In this document: positions 55,700 through 63,563 of the stretch, piece after piece
How positions within the stretch are numbered: position 1 is the first letter of the stretch
How the letters are laid out: each line of letters begins with the position of its first letter
DNA from: Pseudomonadota bacterium
GTDB lineage: Bacteria; Pseudomonadota; Alphaproteobacteria; Rickettsiales; UBA6187
DNA: 64,000 nt
Assembly (NCBI GenBank): GCA_027620075.1
Contig: JAQCEY010000003.1
Span: 219,159 to 283,158, forward strand
Direction of reading: 5' to 3'
Made by a program: the position numbers and the translations under genes
Notes under the pieces: model-generated
The model's input: the letters and a program-made list of their open reading frames with translations, nothing else
The model's database searches: none
What the model was told of the DNA's origin: nothing

Positions 55700-55727
55700 G
55701 TAACTTTCGCCTGTACCCGTGGCGAAC
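55700..55727 (+). promoter_or_regulatory. ECF (SigF-like) promoter for the pit-arsM operon
   Basis: GTAACT (55700-55705), 17 bases, CGAAC (55723-55727). It shares GTAACTTTC and CGAAC with the minus-strand signal at 54406-54433, with identical spacing. The first ATG of the operon is 37 bases after CGAAC. Confidence 0.72.
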
Positions 55728-55763
55728 GTACCCATACGAACATTAAAAAATTGCAGGGAATTC

Positions 55764-56873
55764 ATGGAATTATATATCATCATAGCAGTTATCCTTCTGG
55801 CCTTTTTAAGCTTTGCCAATGGTGCAAATGATGTCTCAAAAGCAATAGCGACGCTTGCCGGGGCGAAAGTGACTTCCATGCGTAAGGCGGTGATGTGGGG
55901 GACGCTCTGGACATTAGCCGGAAGCATGAGTGGGCTGTACTGGGGTGCTGCTATCATTAAAAATATCACCGAAAATATTTATACCACCCAGCCTGATTTC
56001 TCCTTTGCCATGGCATTTGCTATCGGTCTGGCTCCAGCACTTTGGGTGATACTTGCCACATGGCGTAAATGGCCGGTATCAACAACCCATGCCGTGGTGG
56101 GCGGATTGCTTGGCGCAGGTGTAACAGCTCTTGGAGCATCAGGCATTGCATGGGGCTCTACCTTATCTAATATTGCCTTGCCGCTTCTGGTCAGTCCATT
56201 TTTGGCTATCGGTCTTGCGTATCTATTAAGTCCACTATTGCAAAAAACGGCTACCACTCTTGAAAGGGTGCGTTTCTGTCTTTTGCCAACACCAAAACTT
56301 GCGTTTGTGACTGCCAACAAGATGCAGACGGTTGAAGCAGAAAGTTGCATCGTGTGTGACTGTAACAGCCCGGAAGCAGCGGCAAATCACAATATTGCCG
56401 TTTCAGTTGACCACATGCACTGGCTGACCAGCGGCATGCTTTCTTTCTCGCGTGGCTTGAATGACACGCCGAAACTGATTGCGGTTATTCTTCCCTTCCT
56501 GCTTGCTGGTGATATGGCCAAAGAATCCATAGGCTGGATGTTTTTGGTTTCTGCCATCGCCATGGCCTCAGGTGGATTGCTGGTTGGAAGCCGTATCACG
56601 GAAGTGCTTGGCTTCAAAGTGACTGAGTTGGATCACACGCAAGGATTCTCCGCAAACGCCGTGGCAACTTTTTTGGTATTATTTGCCAGCAAGTTAGGTT
56701 TGCCGGTTTCTACCACGCATGTGTCGGCCTGCTCTATCATGGGGCTGGGATTATCTGATGGAAAAGGCGTAAATAAAGAGACGGTATTCTCCATGCTGTT
56801 TGCGTGGGCGGTGACTGTGCCTTTATCGGCATTATTTGCAACAATCATTTATTTTATGGCAGGGACATTATGA
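55764..56873 (+). CDS. pit: Inorganic phosphate transporter, PiT family
   Basis: About 369 residues from ATG 55764 (MELYIIIAVILLAFLSFANGANDVSKAIATLAG), with GCAGGGA upstream. Two PHO4 signatures: FANGANDVSKAIATLAG at the start and SFSRGLNDTPKLIAVILP in the second half, plus SSTTHAVVGG-like P/STTHA motifs (PVSTTHAVVGG, PVSTTHVSACSIMG). About ten membrane helices. It moves phosphate, and arsenate by mimicry, with H+ or Na+. First gene of the arsenic operon; overlaps the next start by 4 bases (ATGA). Confidence 0.92.
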   Translation: MELYIIIAVILLAFLSFANGANDVSKAIATLAGAKVTSMRKAVMWGTLWTLAGSMSGLYWGAAIIKNITENIYTTQPDFSFAMAFAIGLAPALWVILATWRKWPVSTTHAVVGGLLGAGVTALGASGIAWGSTLSNIALPLLVSPFLAIGLAYLLSPLLQKTATTLERVRFCLLPTPKLAFVTANKMQTVEAESCIVCDCNSPEAAANHNIAVSVDHMHWLTSGMLSFSRGLNDTPKLIAVILPFLLAGDMAKESIGWMFLVSAIAMASGGLLVGSRITEVLGFKVTELDHTQGFSANAVATFLVLFASKLGLPVSTTHVSACSIMGLGLSDGKGVNKETVFSMLFAWAVTVPLSALFATIIYFMAGTL

Positions 56874-57562
56874 ATAAAAAAATAATAAAAATCGGATTGC
56901 TTATCCTGTTGGCTTCTGCCATTGCCGCCTTCTTTGCGTTGGATTTAGGACAATATGCCACGTTAGATTACGTCAAAGGGCAGCAGCACAGTTTGCTTGA
57001 ATATTACGAGCAGAACACAGCTCTGGTGCTGGCTATCTTCGGGCTTACCTACGTTCTGGTAACGGCGTTGTCTCTACCTGCTGCCGCTGCACTTACCTTG
57101 CTGGGTGGTGCTTTATTCGGATTGCCTGTGGGGTTGGTGATAGTTTCTTTCGCTAGCACGATCGGCGCAACACTGGCCTTTTTGATGGCGCGGTTTCTGG
57201 CACGTGATTATGTGCAGAAAAATTACAGCAAGCAACTATCTAAAATTAACGCAGGCTTTGAGCGTGAAGGTGCTTTTTATCTGTTTGCCCTGCGCTTAGT
57301 TCCGGCGTTTCCGTTCTTCATGATTAATGTGGTTATGGCGTTGATGCCGATTAGAACCTGGACATTCTATTGGGTAAGCCAGCTTGGTATGTTGCCCGGC
57401 ACGGCGGTTTATGTCTATGCAGGGACGCAACTGGCGCAGATTGAATCATTTTCTGACATTGCTTCGCCCTCATTATTAATAGCTTTTGCGTTGCTGGGAC
57501 TATTTCCACTGATTGCCAAAAAGCTGGTTCAATTTATTCGTAAGGAGAAAATCCATGAGTAA
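56870..57562 (+). CDS. TVP38/TMEM64 (VTT domain) membrane protein
   Basis: About 230 residues from ATG 56870, coupled to pit by ATGA. N-terminal helix (7-25), then a SNARE-associated/VTT domain: LSLPAAAALTLLGGALFGLPVGLVIVSFASTIGATLAFLMARFLARDYV, and RLVPAFPFFMINVVMALMPIRTWTFYWVSQLGMLPGTAVYVYAG. VTT-domain proteins act in membrane-lipid movement. Its position beside arsenosugar genes suggests a transport or lipid role, unproven. Overlaps the next gene by 8 bases. Confidence 0.9.
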   Translation: MNKKIIKIGLLILLASAIAAFFALDLGQYATLDYVKGQQHSLLEYYEQNTALVLAIFGLTYVLVTALSLPAAAALTLLGGALFGLPVGLVIVSFASTIGATLAFLMARFLARDYVQKNYSKQLSKINAGFEREGAFYLFALRLVPAFPFFMINVVMALMPIRTWTFYWVSQLGMLPGTAVYVYAGTQLAQIESFSDIASPSLLIAFALLGLFPLIAKKLVQFIRKEKIHE

Positions 57563-58979
57563 CTATGATTACAATATTATCGTCATTGGTGGCGGTTCTG
57601 CCGGACTGGTATCAAGCTATATCGCAGCAGCGGTGAAAGCCAAAGTCGCCCTTATTGAAAAACACAAGATGGGCGGTGATTGCCTCAACACCGGCTGCGT
57701 ACCAAGCAAGGCACTACTACGCTCTGCAAAAATGCTTTCCTATGCCAAACGTGCGAAGGAATTTGGCTTTAAAAAGGCAGATATAGAGTTTGATTTTAAA
57801 GACGTGATGCAGCGTGTGCAGAGCGTCATCAAAGCCATTGAACCGCATGATTCACGGGAGCGTTATACCAAGCTAGGTGTAGATTGCATAGAGGGCGCAG
57901 CAAAAATCACCTCACCGCATAGTGTTGAGGTAAATGGCAAAACACTCACCGCACGTTCCATTATCGTTGCTACCGGAGCACGTCCAATGGTTCCACCGAT
58001 TCCCGGACTTGATAAAATTGATTACCTCACCAGTGATAATGTCTGGGAATTAAAAGAATTACCTAAGAAGTTAGTGGTGCTTGGCGGTGGGCCGATTGGT
58101 TCGGAAATGGCGCAGGCTTTTGCACGATTAGGCGCGGAAGTTACCTTAGTAGAAATGGCTCCACAAATCCTTATCCGCGAAGATGAGGAAGTCATCAAAC
58201 TGGTAACAGAAAAATTTACCAAGGAAGGCATAAAGGTACTGGCCAACCACAAGGCTAAGGAATTCAAAGGAAACACCCTCGTTTGTGAATATGAAGGCAA
58301 GGATGTTGAAGTCGCATTTGATAAGGTGATTGTTGCTCTTGGGCGTGCTGCCAATACCAGTGGTTTTGGCCTGGAAGAGCTTGGCGTAGAATTGCGTGGC
58401 AATAAAACGATAGAGGCCAACCCATTCCTGCAAACCAACATCCCAAGCATTTATGTCTGCGGTGATGTGACAGGCCCATACCAATTTACGCATACCGCAG
58501 CGCATCAGGCGTGGTACGCTTCTGTCAATGCGCTGTTCGCACCTTTCAAAAAATTCAAAGCAGATTACTCTGTCATCCCTTGGGCAACCTTCACTGATCC
58601 GGAAGTTGCGCGTGTGGGCTTAAATGAAAAAGATGCCAAGGAAAAGAATATTCCTTACGAAGTTACCACTTACGGCATTGATGATTTAGACCGTGCCATT
58701 GCCGATTCAGAAGCGCATGGGTTTGTCAAAGTGCTGACCGTACCTAATAAGGATAAGATTCTCGGCGTGACTATTGTCGGTACTCATGCTGGTGATCTGA
58801 TTGCCGAATATATACTTGCTATGAAGCACGGCATCGGCCTGAACAAGATTCTTGGCACAATCCATATCTACCCGACACTGGCCGAGGCTAATAAATATGC
58901 AGCAGGTGAATGGAAAAGAGCGCATGTGCCAGCTTTTGCCATGAAAATATTAGAAAAATTCCACGCTTGGAGAAGGTAA
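57555..58979 (+). CDS. MerA-like FAD-dependent pyridine nucleotide-disulfide oxidoreductase
   Basis: 474 residues from ATG 57555, set by AAGGAG 8 bases upstream. FAD site IIVIGGGSAGLVSSYIAA; redox disulfide GGDCLNTGCVPSK (C43, C48); NAD(P)H site VVLGGGPIGSEMAQAFARLGAEVTL; FAD ribityl motif IYVCGDV. It is closest to MerA/dihydrolipoyl dehydrogenase relatives. But there is no N-terminal HMA domain and no C-terminal Cys-Cys (end is ILEKFHAWRR), so mercuric-ion reduction is unlikely. The dimer-interface base position reads H-I-Y-P-T, with Tyr. Probably a dedicated electron donor or thiol oxidoreductase for the arsenosugar pathway. Confidence 0.9.
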   Translation: MSNYDYNIIVIGGGSAGLVSSYIAAAVKAKVALIEKHKMGGDCLNTGCVPSKALLRSAKMLSYAKRAKEFGFKKADIEFDFKDVMQRVQSVIKAIEPHDSRERYTKLGVDCIEGAAKITSPHSVEVNGKTLTARSIIVATGARPMVPPIPGLDKIDYLTSDNVWELKELPKKLVVLGGGPIGSEMAQAFARLGAEVTLVEMAPQILIREDEEVIKLVTEKFTKEGIKVLANHKAKEFKGNTLVCEYEGKDVEVAFDKVIVALGRAANTSGFGLEELGVELRGNKTIEANPFLQTNIPSIYVCGDVTGPYQFTHTAAHQAWYASVNALFAPFKKFKADYSVIPWATFTDPEVARVGLNEKDAKEKNIPYEVTTYGIDDLDRAIADSEAHGFVKVLTVPNKDKILGVTIVGTHAGDLIAEYILAMKHGIGLNKILGTIHIYPTLAEANKYAAGEWKRAHVPAFAMKILEKFHAWRR

Positions 58980-59933
58980 ATGAAGACGTTTGAAGCGGCA
59001 CTCCGCGAACATAATATTGAGCTAAAGCGCGATGCTATCAAGATTTTACAGGTCAATATCGGCAAGCGCTGTAATCAGGCGTGCCATCATTGCCATGTGG
59101 AATCAGGCCCCAACCGCACCGAAAACATGGAGCTGGAGACGGTGGAGCGTCTGCTGGAGTTGCTCAGAAAAGAGCCGCAAATTCACACGGTGGACATTAC
59201 CGGCGGTGCACCGGAATTGAACCCGCATTTTCGTTATTTTGTAACCGAGATACGCAAAATGGGTAAAGAGGTCATCGACCGCTGTAATTTAACAGTATTT
59301 TTTGAAGAGGGGCAATCAGATACACCCGAATTTCTGGCAGAAAACAAGATACAAGTGGTCGCCTCTTTGCCTTGCTATAAGGAGGATAATGTCGATGCCC
59401 AGCGCGGCAAAGGTGTATTTGGCAAAAGCATTACTGCCTTAGAAAAATTAAATAGCCTTGGCTATGGTAAAGAAGGCTCAGGGCTTATCCTTAACCTTGT
59501 TTATAATCCCGTTGGCGAGTATTTGCCACCAGCTCAAGCTAAGCTGGAAGAAGATTATCACGCGCACCTGAAGGATGAATTCGGCATTGTATTTAACCAT
59601 CTTTTTACCATCACCAACATGCCGATTAAGCGCTATGCCCATATGCTGGAGCGTGATGGCAAAATGAAAGATTATATGCAGCTCCTTATTGATAATTTCA
59701 ATCCGCAGGCGGCAAAAGGCGTGATGTGTAACGAGCTGGTGTCTATCGGCTGGGATGGGCAGATATATGACTGCGACTTCAACCAAATGCTGGAGATTCC
59801 GCTTAACTGGAAACCATGTAATGTCTGGGATATTGAGCGCTTCAGTAACATTGAATCCGGCATTGCCGTTGCCAGCCATTGCTTTGGCTGTACAGCGGGC
59901 TCGGGTAGTTCATGCGGAGGTGCGCTGCTATGA
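58980..59933 (+). CDS. arsS: Arsenosugar biosynthesis radical SAM enzyme ArsS
   Basis: 317 residues, ATG directly after the preceding stop. Radical SAM cluster C31-x3-C35-x2-C38 in GKRCNQACHHCHVESGPNRTENM; GGAPELNPHF and DRCNLTVFFEEGQ continue the barrel. The C-terminal domain (DUF3641) has CNELVSIGWDGQIYDCDFNQML and the Cys-rich end HCFGCTAGSGSSCGGALL. ArsS adds a deoxyadenosyl group to dimethylarsenite to form dimethylarsinoyl-type nucleosides (family knowledge). Some relatives are selenoproteins; here Ser/Cys occupy these positions and no in-frame UGA is needed. Confidence 0.92.
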   Translation: MKTFEAALREHNIELKRDAIKILQVNIGKRCNQACHHCHVESGPNRTENMELETVERLLELLRKEPQIHTVDITGGAPELNPHFRYFVTEIRKMGKEVIDRCNLTVFFEEGQSDTPEFLAENKIQVVASLPCYKEDNVDAQRGKGVFGKSITALEKLNSLGYGKEGSGLILNLVYNPVGEYLPPAQAKLEEDYHAHLKDEFGIVFNHLFTITNMPIKRYAHMLERDGKMKDYMQLLIDNFNPQAAKGVMCNELVSIGWDGQIYDCDFNQMLEIPLNWKPCNVWDIERFSNIESGIAVASHCFGCTAGSGSSCGGALL

Positions 59934-60898
59934 AAAAACTTATATTAATAGCTCTTATCACCCTAATGCAGGCTAACATTGCCTATGCTAATGATGCCTG
60001 GAAATCCGAATGGCCAAATACGGACTTTAGCAAAACAACCATTGATTTTAGTGAGGTTATGTCTGGCGGCCCACCCAAAGACGGCATTCCTTCCATTGAT
60101 AATCCTGTATTCAAATCGGCGAAAGAAATCAAAGATATTGCCGATAAAGAACCGGTAATCAGTCTGGATATTAACGGTGATGCGCGGAGCTACCCCATCC
60201 GCATTTTAATGTATCACGAGATTGTTAATGATATGGTAGGTGGCGTTCCCGTATCAGTCACCTATTGTCCGCTATGCAATGCCTCGCTCACCTTTGAGCG
60301 GACATTGGATGGCAAGGTGTTGGATTTCGGCACCACCGGCAAATTACGCAAATCCGACATGGTGATGTATGATCGGCAAACCGAAAGCTGGTGGCAGCAA
60401 TTTACCGGTGAAGGGATTGTTGGCGAATATACTGGCAAGAAACTAACGCTTGTGCCTTCACGTATTGAGTCCTTCGCTCTGTTTAAAGAACGTCATCCAC
60501 AAGGAAAAGTGCTGGTTCCAAATAATCCAAACGCAAGGCCATACGGCAACAACCCCTATGCAAGCTATGACTCTTCCCAGTGGCCGTTTTTGTTTAAGGG
60601 CGAATATGATGGCCCAGTGCCACCGCTTTCAAGAGTGGTTGCCGTCGGCAATGATGCGTGGCCGCTTTCACTGTTAGAGGAGAAGAGGCACATAGAGCGT
60701 AACGGGTTGGTGATAAGTTGGCAAAAAGGTCAGCACTCTGCCCTAGATAGCCACGCAATTAACAAAGGTCGCGATATAGGCAATGTCACCGTGCAAAAAG
60801 ACGGCAAAGATGTGGTTTATCACATTCCCTTTGCCTTTGCATTTTTGGCCTTCAATGACGAAGGAATAATTCATACGGAAGCAAGCAATGGAAAATGA
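59930..60898 (+). CDS. Exported DUF3179 protein
   Basis: About 322 residues from ATG 59930 with GGAGG 9 bases upstream, overlapping the arsS stop by 4 bases. Signal peptide (about 1-20, ending AYA). DUF3179 core: RSYPIRILMYHEIVNDMVGGVPVSVTYCPLCNASLTFERTLDGKVLDFGTTGKLRKSDMVMYDRQTESWWQQFTGEG. The Cys pair in YCPLC may bind metal or heme. Periplasmic protein of unknown activity, often encoded with redox and arsenic genes. Its end overlaps the next gene by 11 bases. Confidence 0.9.
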   Translation: MKKLILIALITLMQANIAYANDAWKSEWPNTDFSKTTIDFSEVMSGGPPKDGIPSIDNPVFKSAKEIKDIADKEPVISLDINGDARSYPIRILMYHEIVNDMVGGVPVSVTYCPLCNASLTFERTLDGKVLDFGTTGKLRKSDMVMYDRQTESWWQQFTGEGIVGEYTGKKLTLVPSRIESFALFKERHPQGKVLVPNNPNARPYGNNPYASYDSSQWPFLFKGEYDGPVPPLSRVVAVGNDAWPLSLLEEKRHIERNGLVISWQKGQHSALDSHAINKGRDIGNVTVQKDGKDVVYHIPFAFAFLAFNDEGIIHTEASNGK

Positions 60899-61679
60899 AA
60901 TAGCATTACGTTTGGGTTTTTTCTTCGGAGTGCTGGTTATTATAGCACTGGTGGAATATTTGCGTCCGAAACGTAAGCTGGAAATCAAGAAAACAACACG
61001 CTGGACTAGGAACCTATCCATAGTGGCTATTGATAGTGTGGCTGTCCGGGTGTTGGTTCCCTTTACCGCCGCAAGTGTGGCCGTTTACGCAGAGCAACAG
61101 CAGATCGGGCTGTTTTATGCACTATCCATGCCGCTTGTTCTATCCGTTATTGTTTCAGTTATTCTGCTTGATCTGCTGATTTATGCCCAGCACGTGGCCT
61201 TTCATTATATCCCGCTATTCTGGCGTCTGCACAAGGTGCACCACATCGATCAGGAAATTGATGTCACCACCGGAGTTCGTTTTCATCCGGTCGAGATTAT
61301 ACTTTCCACCCTTATTAAATGCACAGCAGTGTTGTTGCTAGGCGTTCCATTTATCGCAGTGGTGATATTTGAGATTCTCCTCAATGCCACCTCGCTATTT
61401 AACCATGGTAATATTAATCTGCCTGCGAAAATGGATAAATTCCTGCGTCTGTTTGTCGTCACGCCGGATATGCACCGCGTGCATCACTCGGTCATCATAA
61501 AAGAAACCAACAGCAATTTTGGTTTTAACCTGCCGTGGTGGGATAGATTGTTTAAGACTTATCGGGCGCAGCCGGAGCGTGGTCATACGAAGATGGAAAT
61601 CGGACTAAAAGAATACAGGGATGCAAGAAAAACCGGACTTACCGCCATGCTTGCCATTCCATTTTATAAAAAATCATAA
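60888..61679 (+). CDS. Sterol desaturase / fatty-acid hydroxylase family membrane protein
   Basis: 263 residues, four or five membrane helices. Di-iron histidine clusters: HVAFH (about 105-109), HKVHH (about 118-122) and HRVHH (about 199-203), with a further single His in SLFNHGNI. These fix the fatty-acid hydroxylase superfamily; the substrate is probably a membrane lipid or lipid-linked precursor. Its place between DUF3179 and arsM suggests an arsenolipid role (inference). Fifteen bases to arsM. Confidence 0.92.
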   Translation: MENEIALRLGFFFGVLVIIALVEYLRPKRKLEIKKTTRWTRNLSIVAIDSVAVRVLVPFTAASVAVYAEQQQIGLFYALSMPLVLSVIVSVILLDLLIYAQHVAFHYIPLFWRLHKVHHIDQEIDVTTGVRFHPVEIILSTLIKCTAVLLLGVPFIAVVIFEILLNATSLFNHGNINLPAKMDKFLRLFVVTPDMHRVHHSVIIKETNSNFGFNLPWWDRLFKTYRAQPERGHTKMEIGLKEYRDARKTGLTAMLAIPFYKKS

Positions 61680-61694
61680 AGTAACGGAGTAATT

Positions 61695-62678
61695 ATGACT
61701 AAAACAAACACAGTAACCAAAAGCGTGCAGGAATATTACGGAGAGGTTCTAAAAACCAAAGAAGACCTCAAAACCAGTGCCTGCTGCCCCATTGATGCCA
61801 TGCCTGTGCATTTGCGCCCCTATATGGCGAAGGTGCATGAGGAAGTGCAGGAAAAATTCTATGGCTGCGGCTCACCTATTCCGCACGCACTAGAGGGGCG
61901 AACCGTGCTTGATCTGGGCTGCGGCACCGGGCGTGATGTCTATACCGCCTCACAGCTTGTCGGTGAAAAAGGCCATGTGATCGGCGTGGACATGACGGAA
62001 AACCAGCTTGCCGTTGCCAAGAAATATATCGGCTATCACATGGATAAGTTTGGATTTAAAAAGCCTAATGTCACGTTCCATCAAGGCTATATCGAAGATT
62101 TGAAAGCACTTGGTATTGAAGATAATTCGGTAGATGTGGTGACATCCAACTGCGTGATTAACCTCTCACCAAACAAAGAGGCTGTATTTAAAGAGATTTT
62201 CCGTGTGCTTAAACCTGGTGGAGAATTATATTTTTCAGATGTATTTACTGGCAAACGAGTGCCGGAAGATTTAACGCACGATCCTGTGTTGCTTGGCGAG
62301 TGTCTGGGTGGCGCAATGTATATCGAGGATTTTCGACGCATGCTTCGCAATATTGGCTGCTTCGATTACCGCATTGTCACCAAAGGCGCAATTACCTTAA
62401 ACGATTCGGAAGTGCAGCGCAAAGCCGGAATGATTGATTTTTATTCGATGACAGTCCGCACTTTCAAATGTGATTTTGAAGATATCTGCGAAGATTACGG
62501 CCATGTCGCGTATTACAACGGCACGATTGAAGATAGCCCACACGCCTTTGTACTAGACGACCATCATATTTTCAAGAAAGGCCAGCCGGTTCCTGTATGC
62601 GGCAATACAGCCAAAATGCTGATGGAAACGCATTACGGTGTTAACCCGCATACAATAATGACCCACTTGATGGGTTAA
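61695..62678 (+). CDS. arsM: Arsenite S-adenosylmethionine methyltransferase ArsM
   Basis: 327 residues. SAM site VLDLGCGTGRDVYTAS; GVDMTENQL; CVINLSPNKEAVFKEIFRVLKPGGELYFSDV. The cysteines C30, C58, C153 and C203 have spacings 28, 95 and 50; algal ArsM (C44, C72, C174, C224) has 28, 102 and 50, so the As(III)-binding set is conserved. It makes mono-, di- and trimethyl arsenicals. GGAG ahead of the ATG. Last gene of the operon; terminator follows. Confidence 0.96.
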   Translation: MTKTNTVTKSVQEYYGEVLKTKEDLKTSACCPIDAMPVHLRPYMAKVHEEVQEKFYGCGSPIPHALEGRTVLDLGCGTGRDVYTASQLVGEKGHVIGVDMTENQLAVAKKYIGYHMDKFGFKKPNVTFHQGYIEDLKALGIEDNSVDVVTSNCVINLSPNKEAVFKEIFRVLKPGGELYFSDVFTGKRVPEDLTHDPVLLGECLGGAMYIEDFRRMLRNIGCFDYRIVTKGAITLNDSEVQRKAGMIDFYSMTVRTFKCDFEDICEDYGHVAYYNGTIEDSPHAFVLDDHHIFKKGQPVPVCGNTAKMLMETHYGVNPHTIMTHLMG

Positions 62679-62694
62679 TCTGCGTTCAAAACTG

Positions 62695-62719
62695 ACCCAC
62701 CTTATGGTGGGTTTTTTGT
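62695..62719 (+). terminator. Rho-independent terminator of the arsM operon
   Basis: ACCCAC (62695-62700), CTTATG loop, GTGGGT (62707-62712), then a T run. It lies 17 bases after the arsM stop. Confidence 0.88.
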
Positions 62720-62853
62720 TATGTAGTTGATCCATTATTATCAACCTATACTGTTGTTATTTTAACCGTAAGCATCCGGTGAAGGCGGTCTATAATAGAT
62801 AATTTGCATTGATATTATATTTCTCATTGAACATAACACATGAGGATATAAAA

Positions 62854-63186
62854 ATGAGCAAATCCAGAGAATCGACGATAGATGCATTTAGTAAATCAGA
62901 GATATTGTCAGAATCATATGAGCCTGGAGCAGTTATAGCCGATGTTGCCCGTCGACATGGTCTTGAGCCCAGCGTATTATATGGTTGGCGAAGCGAAGCC
63001 CGTCAATCAGGTGCTATCAATCAGCCTTCAGATTTTGTTGAGGTTGGTGTTTCTGATGATGCCTCTTCTCCTGATAAAGCAGATATTCATCGCGTTTCCA
63101 TAGATTTCAGTCATTGCAGCCTATCTGTTGAAGGTAAGATCACATCTGAATCATTATGCGGTATATTAAAGTTGTTGGGGGAGTGA
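62854..63186 (+). CDS. tnpA: IS66 accessory protein TnpA
   Basis: About 110 residues from ATG 62854 (GAGG upstream); the ATG-like start at 62809 is rejected. Helix-turn-helix of IS66/IS3 OrfA type: SESYEPGAVIADVARRHGLEPSVLYGWRSEARQSG. Stop overlaps the tnpB start by one base (TGATG). Confidence 0.92.
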   Translation: MSKSRESTIDAFSKSEILSESYEPGAVIADVARRHGLEPSVLYGWRSEARQSGAINQPSDFVEVGVSDDASSPDKADIHRVSIDFSHCSLSVEGKITSESLCGILKLLGE

Positions 63187-63497
63187 TGCTAAATTTAAAC
63201 GGCAATATAAAGATCTATTTAGCGACAGGTCATACAGATATGAGAAAAGGAGTTCATAGCCTTTCTCATTTGGCCGAGTCTGTTTTATCGCAAGAGTTTT
63301 GTACAGGAGCACTGTTTGTATTCAGGGGTAAGCGTTCAGACCGACTAAAGATATTATGGTATGACGGTCAGGGCTTTTGTATGTATTACAAGTTACTTGA
63401 TCAAGGCAAATTTACCCGGCCGAAGTCTGAAGGATGTAAGTCTGTCAGTATAACATCGGCTCAACTTTCTATGTTGTTAGAGGGCATAGATATATAG
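63186..63497 (+). CDS. tnpB: IS66 accessory protein TnpB (Orf2)
   Basis: 103 residues from ATG 63186. Matches the IS66 Orf2 family: ATGHTDMRKGVHSL, GALFVFRGKRSDRLKILWYDGQGFCMYYKLLDQGKF. Required for IS66 transposition in the family, role unclear. Confidence 0.94.
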   Translation: MLNLNGNIKIYLATGHTDMRKGVHSLSHLAESVLSQEFCTGALFVFRGKRSDRLKILWYDGQGFCMYYKLLDQGKFTRPKSEGCKSVSITSAQLSMLLEGIDI

Positions 63498-63563
63498 GCT
63501 GAATATGTTGTATTTATTGGCATTACGGCTTGTTTGCGGCTTGTATTTGTGCTATAAAACGGT

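Noticed and set aside
57555-58979. Mercury resistance gene merA
   Set aside because: C-terminal Cys pair and HMA domain are absent, and no merR, merT or merP is adjacent.
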